This document shows positions 7,525-15,332 of a stretch of DNA of 64,000 nt, one piece after another. The stretch covers positions 57,400-121,399 of the forward strand of contig NZ_JAVAMA010000015.1 in NCBI RefSeq assembly GCF_030730875.1. Direction: 5' to 3'. Under the pieces are notes generated by a model, which searched no databases, was not told where the DNA came from, and worked only from the letters and a program-made list of their open reading frames with translations. Origin of the DNA: Sphingomonas sp. DG1-23 (lineage in GTDB: Bacteria; Pseudomonadota; Alphaproteobacteria; Sphingomonadales; Sphingomonadaceae). The stretch's first letter is position 1; the number at the start of each line of letters is the position of its first letter. Position numbers and translations under genes: made by a program.

Positions 7525-8568
7525 ATGGACCGGCGGTCCCTGCTGCGCTTGCTGCAATCAGGCCTGGTCGCGTCAGCGGCATCGGTCGTGCTTCCCTCGC
7601 ATGCATTTGCCACAGCAGAAAAGAAGGACAAGCGTCCGATCGCTCTGCTGGTGCCGCTCACCGGACCGCGAGCGCGGCTGGGCATTAGCATGCGGCAAGC
7701 GGCCTTGCTCGCCGAAAACAGCCAATATGTGCTGAGCTTCGATACTCTCGGCACTGCGGCGGGCGCGGTGGCGGCGGCGGGGCAGGCGCTGCGCCGCAAG
7801 CCTGCGCTGATTCTCGGGCCGCTCTCGGCCGAGGAAGTGCCGGCGGTGAGCAGCAGCGTCGCGGGGCGGGTGCCGATCATCGCCTTCAGCAACGATGCGG
7901 TGCTGCGCGCGCCCGGCACGTGGATCTTCGGGATCACCGCGCGGCAGGTGACCAGCGCGATTCTGCGTTATGCCCGCTCGCGCGGCGTGAAGCGCGTCGC
8001 GGTCATCGACGATGGCAGCCCGTGGAGCGCGGCGGCTTCGCTGGCGGCGGGCCAGCTCGAGGGCGAGCTGGGCGTGCAGGTGCGCGTGCTCGAAGTCAAA
8101 GCGGGGCAGCCGCTGCCGGCGGCGGGCGATGCGCCCGACGGCCTCTTGCTGCCCGGCAGCGGCGAGGCGGTGCTGGCGGCGGCGCGCAACCTCAAGGACA
8201 GCGGCATCCAGCTGCTCGGCACCTTGCAGGGAATCGACAACCGCCCGCAGGCGCTCGAGGCACTGGACGGCGCGTGGATCGCCAGTCCCGACCCGGCCGC
8301 GTTCGGCACTTTCGCCAGCGAATTCGCCGCGCGCAATGGCGGTGAGGCGGGGACGATCACGGCGCTGGCATACGACGCGGCGGGAATCGCCAATACGCTG
8401 CGCGCTGCGAACACGCTCAACGGCGAAGGCCTGCTCGACGGCAAGGGCTTCCGCTGCGTCACCGGGCCGGTGCGTTTCCGCACCGACGGCTCGGTCGCGC
8501 GCGACTTCGCGATCCTCGTCGCCCGGCCGCACGGCTATGAACCGGTGGCGGTGAGCTCGGGATCGTGA
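7525..8568 (+). CDS. Periplasmic-binding-fold protein (LIV-binding / PBP-activator-like), Tat signal
   Basis: 347 aa from the ATG at 7525 (upstream CCGGAG as ribosome site). The N-terminus MDRRSLLRLLQSGLVASAAS followed by an Ala-rich stretch resembles a twin-arginine signal peptide ending near residue 29. The body has the type I periplasmic-binding fold: RPIALLVPLTGPRARLGISM, a KPALILGPLSAEEVPAV segment, VPIIAFSNDAV, and ALAYDAAGIANTLRA. This pattern is shared by branched-chain amino-acid binding proteins and LpoA-type penicillin-binding-protein activators. There are no transport permeases nearby. It overlaps gspJ by four bases (GTGA), so it is co-translated with a T2SS pseudopilin. The role is unknown, and a T2SS-linked cell-wall function is inference. 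Confidence 0.7.
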   Translation: MDRRSLLRLLQSGLVASAASVVLPSHAFATAEKKDKRPIALLVPLTGPRARLGISMRQAALLAENSQYVLSFDTLGTAAGAVAAAGQALRRKPALILGPLSAEEVPAVSSSVAGRVPIIAFSNDAVLRAPGTWIFGITARQVTSAILRYARSRGVKRVAVIDDGSPWSAAASLAAGQLEGELGVQVRVLEVKAGQPLPAAGDAPDGLLLPGSGEAVLAAARNLKDSGIQLLGTLQGIDNRPQALEALDGAWIASPDPAAFGTFASEFAARNGGEAGTITALAYDAAGIANTLRAANTLNGEGLLDGKGFRCVTGPVRFRTDGSVARDFAILVARPHGYEPVAVSSGS

Positions 8569-9113
8569 GCAAGGAGCCCGAAGCCGGCGAATCCGGCTTC
8601 ACGCTGATCGAACTGATGATCTCGCTGGGGCTGTTCGCGCTGATTGCGGTCGCGGGCCTCGCATTGGTCGAGGGCATCATCAACGTCCAGGGGCGCACCG
8701 AGAAGCGGCTCGACCGGCTCGCCGATCTCCAGCGGACGATGTTCGTGGTGTCGAGCGACATCGAGCAGATCGCCGGCGGCCCGATAAGCGGCGGCGGCGC
8801 GAACCTCTCCTTCACCCGCGCAGCCCCGGGCATGGGCGGGGCGGCGGTACCGCTTCGCTATGGCGTGGCGGGAGGCGCGTTGGTGCGGACGATAGGGCCG
8901 GCCCCGCAACTCGTGCTGGCCGGCGTGGCGAATGCGCGCTGGCGCTTCTGGGACGGGGCGTGGGTCGATCGCTGGCCGGTCAACGACGAAGGCAAGGATC
9001 GCTGGCCGCGCGCGGTGGCGATCGAGATGCAGGTGACCGGGCCGGGCGGCGCGCCGGGCTCGCTGCGTCGCGTGATCGCCTTGCCGGTGCGGCCCGAGGG
9101 GCCGAAGCAGTGA
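8565..9113 (+). CDS. gspJ: Type II secretion minor pseudopilin GspJ
   Basis: Minor pseudopilin, 182 aa, starting with GTG inside the stop of the upstream gene. Cleavage is expected after Gly11, before FTLIELMISLGLFALIAVAG with Glu at +5. The globular part contains RLDRLADLQRTMFVVSSDIEQIAGGP, typical of GspJ. GspJ forms a ternary tip complex with GspI and GspK. gspI is about 7 kb away on the other strand, so the tip subunits are expressed from separate transcripts here. The stop overlaps the gspK start. Confidence 0.9.
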   Translation: MSKEPEAGESGFTLIELMISLGLFALIAVAGLALVEGIINVQGRTEKRLDRLADLQRTMFVVSSDIEQIAGGPISGGGANLSFTRAAPGMGGAAVPLRYGVAGGALVRTIGPAPQLVLAGVANARWRFWDGAWVDRWPVNDEGKDRWPRAVAIEMQVTGPGGAPGSLRRVIALPVRPEGPKQ

Positions 9114-9988
9114 CCCGCGGCCACGACGAAGAGGGGATGATCCTCGTCAACGTGCTGATGTTCGTCGCGATCGCCGCCGGGCTGGTGCTGCTGATGATCA
9201 ACCGCGAGGAACTGGCGCTGGATCGCGGCCTGCGGACGCGCGAGGCGGCGCGGGCACTCGCGATCGTGCGCGGCGGCGAGCTGTCGGCACTGGTCGCGCT
9301 GCGCCGCGATGCCGAGCAATCGCCCGAGGTCGATCATCTCGGCGAGCCCTGGGCGAAGCTGTCGGAGAGCGGGGCGGCGATCGACGGGGGCAGCTTCGAT
9401 CTCGCGATCGCCGACGCCGAGGGGCGCTTCAACATCAATTCGGTGCGCACCGGGCAGGTCGCTGCGACGATCCTGTTCCAGACGATCGGCAATCAAGTGG
9501 GGCTGACTCCCGAGCAGATCGTCGCTGCGGTGGAATATGTCCGGCTGCGCGGCCCCGTCACCGATCTCCGGCCGCTGCGGATGGCGGGGATCGAACCCAA
9601 GGTCGCGGATCGGCTCGAGCGGCTGGTCACGGCGCTGCCGGGTACGACGACGCTCAATCTCAACGCCGCCGATCAGGAGATGCTGGCGCTGTTGTTCCGC
9701 GATCCGCTGGTCGCCGGGCGGCTCGTCGCGATCCGCGACCGCCAGGGGTTTCTCACCGCAAAGGACCTGACCGATCAGAATGTCTCGCTGCCTTCGGGGA
9801 CGTCATTCCGCTCGAACACTTTCTGGGTGCGCACCCGCGCGACGATCGGCGGCACCAGCCAGCAGGCCGCGACCTTGATCCAGCGGCGGCGGCGGGAGGA
9901 CGCAAGCGTCGAGGTCGTGCCGGTCGAACGCTGGCGCAACGCCGCAGTGCCGCCGGGCGCGCCGCCGCTTCCTGCCGCGAAAGGCTGA
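9110..9988 (+). CDS. gspK: Type II secretion minor pseudopilin GspK
   Basis: Largest minor pseudopilin, 292 aa, starting at GTG 9110 overlapping the gspJ stop. The leader ends EEG, followed by MILVNVLMFVAIAAGLVLLMI. The residue at +5 of the mature form is not Glu, which is the known exception for GspK and lets it cap the tip. The inserted alpha domain carries DAEGRFNINSV and LNLNAADQEMLALLF, with helix-hairpin-helix-like repeats. It ends 27 bases before a convergent histidine kinase gene. Confidence 0.9.
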   Translation: MTRGHDEEGMILVNVLMFVAIAAGLVLLMINREELALDRGLRTREAARALAIVRGGELSALVALRRDAEQSPEVDHLGEPWAKLSESGAAIDGGSFDLAIADAEGRFNINSVRTGQVAATILFQTIGNQVGLTPEQIVAAVEYVRLRGPVTDLRPLRMAGIEPKVADRLERLVTALPGTTTLNLNAADQEMLALLFRDPLVAGRLVAIRDRQGFLTAKDLTDQNVSLPSGTSFRSNTFWVRTRATIGGTSQQAATLIQRRRREDASVEVVPVERWRNAAVPPGAPPLPAAKG

Positions 9989-9991
9989 TAT

Positions 9992-10014
9992 TCCCCTCCC
10001 TTGCAGGGAGGGGA
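9992..10014. terminator. Hairpin between convergent gspK and kinase genes
   Basis: A nine-base perfect stem, TCCCCTCCC and GGGAGGGGA with a five-base loop, fills the 27-base gap between two converging stop codons. The position suggests a bidirectional terminator. There is no T-run, so it may instead be one of the local palindromic repeats. Confidence 0.5.
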
Positions 10015-10015
10015 G

Positions 10016-11324
10016 TCACAGAACGATCCGGAACAGCGCGCCGCCGCCGGGCGCATCGGTCACGTCGATTGCGCCGCCGTGCGCGATGACGATCTGGCGG
10101 GCGAGGTTGAGCCCGACTCCGGTGCCGGTGGGACGCGTGGTGAAGAAAGGCAGGAACACGTCCTGGCGCAGGCTCTCGGGCACCCCGGGGCCGTTGTCCG
10201 CGACTTCGATCGCGATCGATTGCGTGTCGCCGATCAGTCGAAGCGCGAGTTGCGGGCGTTCGGTAGCCTGCATCGCCTGGGCCGCGTTCTGCAGCAGGTT
10301 GATCACAACCTGCGCGAGAAGGTCCGGATCGGCGTCGAGCGCGAGCGTATCGGGCGCGACTTCCACCCGCAGCGGAATGGGCGCCTTGGTCGCGAAGATG
10401 CGGGCCAGTTCCTCGGCCCAGGGACGCGCGGCGAAGCTCTGGCGCTTGATCTCGGGCGTCTGCGCGACCGCACGATAGGCCTCGATGAAATTGCTCAGTC
10501 CTTGCGCGCGGCGCGCGAGCGTCTCGACGGCGATCCGGGCATCGCCGACGCGTGGATCGGCGGAAAGGTCGGGGTCGGCGAGCAGATCGGCGGCGGTCGC
10601 CGCAAGCGACGTGACCGGCGTCAGCGAATTGAGGATCTCATGGGTCAGCACCCGGACGAGATCGGTCTGTGCCGCCATTTCGACTGCGTCCAGCGTCCCC
10701 TGGATGGGTTGCACGCTGATCGCACGGGTGCGCTGGCCGAGCCGTTCGAGCGTCGCAGTGCGCACCAGCATTCGCTGGGGCCTTGCCGCGATATTGAGTA
10801 TCAATAGCTCCTCACTCTGCGAGGCGTTCGCGAGACGCCGGGCAAAGGTGGCACCATAGATCGCGAAATCCTCGGGCAGGGTGCCATGCTCGGCAGTGAA
10901 CAGCCGGCGCGCCGCCTTGTTGGCGAGCGTGACATGGCCGGTCCCATCGACCGTGAGCACCGCCACCGGCATGTCGTCGACCAGCGCGTCGAGGTAGCGC
11001 AACTCGCCGGCGACTCGGTCCTGCTCGGCGCGGAAGCGGGCGAGCGCCTCGTTGAGCGAGCCGCCCAATTCGCCGAACCCCGCGCCGCCATGCGCATCGA
11101 ACTGGAGCCCGGTGTCGCCGAATTTGAGCGCCTCGAGGAAGCGCGCGACGGTGCGGTTGGTGCGGGTGATGTGGCGCCAAAGCCCTGCGAAAGTCGCCGC
11201 CGCGATCGCCAGCGCGACGATCCGCGCCGCGGCGAGTCCCGGCGTCAGGAATGCGGCGATGCAGGCGAGCAGCGTCGCAACCAGCGCGACGATCCAGGCG
11301 ACCAGCCCGATCGTGAAGCGCTGG

Positions 11325-11335
<11 letters not shown>
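10016..11335 (-). CDS. PAS-domain sensor histidine kinase (NtrB/NtrY-like)
   Basis: 439 aa kinase. Two adjacent N-terminal membrane helices (about residues 8-31 and 36-52) leave almost no periplasmic loop. A HAMP-like/coiled region and a PAS domain (about 110-215, DDMPVAVLTVDGTGHVTLANKAA) follow, then a dimerisation helix with the phospho-accepting His232 in THEILNSLTP. The ATPase domain has an N box INLLQNAAQAM, a G1 box DNGPGVPE and a G2 box GTGVGLNLARQ. With no sizeable periplasmic domain it probably senses a membrane or cytoplasmic cue. It overlaps the upstream regulator gene by 11 bases, so the two form one operon. The likely partner is that sigma-54 regulator. Confidence 0.9.
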
Positions 11336-12713
<1,378 letters not shown>

Positions 12714-12751
12714 CCGTCCACTCCCGTACAGCGGCTGTGCGTTTCCGGACA

Positions 12752-12767
12752 ATCAAAATGCGTGCCA
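12752..12767 (-). promoter_or_regulatory. Sigma-54-like promoter of the regulator-kinase operon
   Basis: On the minus strand, TGGCACG, four bases, then TTGAT. The -24 element is a perfect match to the sigma-54 consensus. The -12 element has TTGA where TTGC is expected. Spacing is exact. Transcription would begin near 12741, leaving a leader of about 28 bases before the ATG at 12713. This fits autoregulation of the activator. Confidence 0.5.
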
Positions 12768-12795
12768 AAGCACCGGGACGACGCGCCGTGAAGTC

Positions 12796-12926
12796 GTCAC
12801 CCCCGCCGAAGTGCCGGGCTCCACAACGCCGCAAAAGGAATGCGGTGTGATTAAACCGTGCGTTCTCCGCGTCTTCCCATGTCCTGGCCAAGCGGCTTGT
12901 GGACCCCGGCACTTCGGCCGGGGTGA
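12796..12926. repeat. REP-like doublet (CGCCGAAGTGCCGG type)
   Basis: Left unit 12796-12826 and right unit 12897-12926 are inverted copies of each other with only a few mismatches, separated by about 70 bases. Each contains a small internal hairpin. It is a different sequence type from the repeats in the T2SS region but has the same doublet architecture. Confidence 0.75.
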
Positions 12927-12992
12927 CAAAGGAGGTTTTTGGCACGGGTCCTGCTGAAGTATCCTGGGTAGTTCGAAGCGGGGATAGCGCGC

Positions 12993-13220
12993 GTGTCTGG
13001 GAAACCGTCCAGAAAATCGGCGAGAAACGCCATTCTGCTTGCTGCGCTTGCCTGCGTGGCGCTGGCAACCTTCGGCAAGCCGCAGGCGGCTCTCGACATC
13101 GCGGTGCGCGAAGAGGGTGGCCACGCACTGCTCCGGCTGGGCTTCGCATCCGTTTCGATAGCGTTCGATTTCGGACAGGAGTGTCCGAATTCGAACGCTT
13201 GTGCGGGTTCGATCCTGTGA
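12993..13220 (+). CDS. Possible small protein, doubtful
   Basis: A 75-codon frame from a GTG. The N-terminus is basic followed by a hydrophobic stretch (about residues 13-26, AILLAALACVALAT), as in a signal peptide, but the rest matches nothing I know. It has no strong ribosome site. It contains the operator-like palindrome at its 3' end, which argues that this DNA is mainly regulatory. It may be a chance frame. Confidence 0.25.
   Translation: MSGKPSRKSARNAILLAALACVALATFGKPQAALDIAVREEGGHALLRLGFASVSIAFDFGQECPNSNACAGSIL
13170..13189. promoter_or_regulatory. Palindromic upstream activator site
   Basis: Perfect 8-base arms TTCGGACA and TGTCCGAA separated by four bases. The symmetry extends outward in part (CGA and TCG flanks). 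The centre lies about 98 bases upstream of the predicted transcription start of the adaptor gene, which is the usual place for an enhancer site of an NtrC-type activator. A half-site with the same core (CCGGACA) lies near 12745, beside the regulator promoter. Confidence 0.65.
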
Positions 13221-13251
13221 CCAGTCTCGCACGGCGTCTCCCGGCAGCGGC

Positions 13252-13268
13252 TGGCACGGGGGTTGCTA
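13252..13268 (+). promoter_or_regulatory. Consensus sigma-54 promoter of exporter operon
   Basis: TGGCACG, four bases, TTGCTA: a full match to the -24/-12 consensus with the invariant GG and GC ten bases apart. Transcription should start near 13278. The first in-frame ATG of the adaptor (13273) is therefore upstream of the transcript, and the ATG at 13333 is the better start. Confidence 0.82.
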
Positions 13269-13332
13269 GATCATGACCATGGGTGTCGTTCGGATGCAGA
13301 AAAGTGGAGACCGCCCGGTCACCGGGAGCGGG

Positions 13333-14583
13333 ATGGACGCGGTGGTCGAGACTCGGAAGCTGTCGACCAGGGTCAAGGCCGCGATCGGCGGGGCGGTGAT
13401 GCTGTTCGCGGCTCTGCTGTTCTGGTGGTTCGCGCCGTCGGGTTCGAGCCAGACGGTCGGTGCGGATCATGTCACGATTTCCACGGTCTCCCGCGGCACC
13501 TTCGACGATTTCATCCCGCTCCGTGCGCGCGTCACGCCTTTGCTCACCGTCTATATCGACGCGGTCGAGGGCGGGCGGGTCGAGAAGATGCTGGTCGAGG
13601 ACGGTGCCACTGTCGCACGGGGCCAGCCGATCGCACTGCTCTCCAACGCCGAGCTCCAGCTCTCCACGCTCGCGCGCCAGACCGAAGTCGAGCAGCAGAT
13701 CAACAATATGCGCAGCCAGGAGCTGGCGCTCGCCCAGACCCGGCTCGCCAACGAACGCGCGGTGCTCGAGGCGGGGCTCGCGCTCGACAAGACGCGGCGG
13801 CAATATGAGCGCGAAAAGCCGCTCGCGGCGCGCGGTTTCGTCACTGGCAAGCAATTCGACGACACCGAGGCCGACTATGCCTATCGCCAGCGCAACTATG
13901 CCGCGCTCAAGCGCAGCCAGGCGACCGATGCCCGGCTTCAGACGAGCCAGCTCTCGCAGCAGCAGGCGGCGGCGCAATCGATGCAGTCGGGCCTGTCGAT
14001 CGCGCGGGCGAACCTCGATGCGCTCCAGTTGCGCGCGCCGGTGGCGGGGCAGCTTTCGGGATTCTCGGTGCAGGTCGGCCAGTCGCTCCAGCGCGGCGAG
14101 CGGGTCGGGCAGATCGACAGCCCCGGGCGCAACAAGCTGATCGCCGGGGTCGACGAATTCTATCTCGGCCGGGTCCAGCTCCAGCAGAAAGCGAGCCTCG
14201 ATTTCGGCGGCAAGCGCTACGCCGCCAAGGTCACCAAGATCTATCCGCAGGTGCAGAACGGCCAGTTCCAGGTCGATCTGCAGTTCGTCGGGCCCGAGCC
14301 CGCCAACATCCAGCGCGGCCAGACGATGCAGGCGCGCCTCACGCTCGGCGACCCGGTACCCGCTCTGCTCGTCCCCAACGGCGCCTTTTACAACGAGACC
14401 GGCGGCAACTGGATCTTCGTGGTGACGCCCGACGGCGGCAGCGCGGTCAAGCGCCAGGTCCGCCTCGGCCGCCGCAATGCCGAGTTCGTCGAAGTGCTCG
14501 AGGGGCTCGAGGCCGGCGAGAAGGTGCTGACCTCACCCTATACCGGCTATGCCGACAAGACGCGCCTGGATCTGACCAAATAA
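13333..14583 (+). CDS. HlyD/MacA-type periplasmic adaptor (membrane fusion protein)
   Basis: 416 aa from the ATG at 13333, preceded by GGGAGCGGG. A short cytoplasmic N-terminus and one membrane anchor (about residues 20-38, IGGAVMLFAALLFWWF) come first. A split lipoyl/barrel domain (VEGGRVEKMLVEDGATVARGQPI) and a long alpha-helical hairpin rich in Gln/Arg/Ala follow, then the second lipoyl half (LQLRAPVAGQLSGF) and a beta-barrel/proximal domain. Such adaptors bridge an inner-membrane ABC transporter to an outer-membrane channel. It is the first gene of a four-gene operon with an ATPase and two permeases. No TolC-type gene is in the window. Confidence 0.9.
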   Translation: MDAVVETRKLSTRVKAAIGGAVMLFAALLFWWFAPSGSSQTVGADHVTISTVSRGTFDDFIPLRARVTPLLTVYIDAVEGGRVEKMLVEDGATVARGQPIALLSNAELQLSTLARQTEVEQQINNMRSQELALAQTRLANERAVLEAGLALDKTRRQYEREKPLAARGFVTGKQFDDTEADYAYRQRNYAALKRSQATDARLQTSQLSQQQAAAQSMQSGLSIARANLDALQLRAPVAGQLSGFSVQVGQSLQRGERVGQIDSPGRNKLIAGVDEFYLGRVQLQQKASLDFGGKRYAAKVTKIYPQVQNGQFQVDLQFVGPEPANIQRGQTMQARLTLGDPVPALLVPNGAFYNETGGNWIFVVTPDGGSAVKRQVRLGRRNAEFVEVLEGLEAGEKVLTSPYTGYADKTRLDLTK

Positions 14584-14604
14584 TTCCAACGAAAGGGATT
14601 TTAC

Positions 14605-15285
14605 ATGCTGACGATGCGCGAACTCTCCAAGGTCTATCGTACCGACACGGTACAGACGACCGCGCTCGACGCGATCGATCTCGATATCGCCGAAGGCGAG
14701 TTCGTCGCGATCATGGGCCCTTCGGGCTGCGGCAAATCGACTCTGCTCAACATGATCGGCATGCTCGATAGCCCGTCCTCGGGATCGTACGTGTTCAACG
14801 GCAAGGAAGTCGCCGGCCTCTCCGAGAGCAAGCTCGCCGATGTCCGCAAGGAGAGCATCGGCTTCATCTTCCAGAGCTTCAATCTGGTCGACGAGTTGAG
14901 CGTGCGCGACAATGTCGAGCTGGCCTTGCTCTACCACAACGTCTCCGCCGCCGAGCGCAAGCGCCGGGTCGACGAGGTCATGGACAAGGTCGGCATCGCC
15001 CACCGCGCGCGGCACCGGCCGAGCCAGCTCTCCGGCGGGCAGCAGCAGCGCGTGGCGGTCGCCCGCGCGCTGGTGGCCAACCCCAAATTGATCCTCGCCG
15101 ACGAGCCGACCGGCAATCTCGACACGCATCACGGCGAGGAAGTGATGCGGATGCTCCAGACGCTCAACGGCGAAGGCTCGACGATCGTCATGGTCACCCA
15201 TTCGCCGGCGCACGCCGATTATGCAGGACGGATCGTATCGATGCTCGACGGCCGCATCCTGCAGGAGCGACGGCGGGCGGCCTGA
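14605..15285 (+). CDS. MacB/LolD-type ABC transporter ATPase
   Basis: 226 aa. Walker A GPSGCGKST, Q-loop FIFQSFNLVDELSV, signature LSGGQQQRVAVARAL, Walker B LILADEPTGNLD, and switch His in MVTHSPAHADYAGRI. Length and motifs fit the LolD/MacB/FtsE ATPase class that drives mechanotransmission rather than classical transport through the membrane. It begins 21 bases after the adaptor gene with a ribosome site (AAAGGGA), and ends 47 bases before the first permease. One ATPase would have to serve both downstream permeases. Confidence 0.94.
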   Translation: MLTMRELSKVYRTDTVQTTALDAIDLDIAEGEFVAIMGPSGCGKSTLLNMIGMLDSPSSGSYVFNGKEVAGLSESKLADVRKESIGFIFQSFNLVDELSVRDNVELALLYHNVSAAERKRRVDEVMDKVGIAHRARHRPSQLSGGQQQRVAVARALVANPKLILADEPTGNLDTHHGEEVMRMLQTLNGEGSTIVMVTHSPAHADYAGRIVSMLDGRILQERRRAA

Positions 15286-15332
15286 GGAGACTCTGGAGAT
15301 GGACCGGGCCGAACGGGAGAGGGGGATCTCGA

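Larger units (their letters stand above)
12714..13332. other. 619-base regulatory gap between regulator and exporter operons
   Basis: From left to right this gap holds a sigma-54-like promoter reading left, a CGCCGAAGTGCCGG-type repeat doublet (12796-12926), a possible 75-codon reading frame (12993-13220), a perfect palindrome (13170-13189) and a consensus sigma-54 promoter reading right (13252-13268). The rest shows nothing I recognise. Confidence 0.7.

Noticed and set aside
12993..13220. Small signal-peptide-like gene in the regulatory gap as a firm call
   Set aside because: It has no good ribosome site, a GTG start, and the enhancer palindrome lies within its end. It is kept only as a low-confidence feature.
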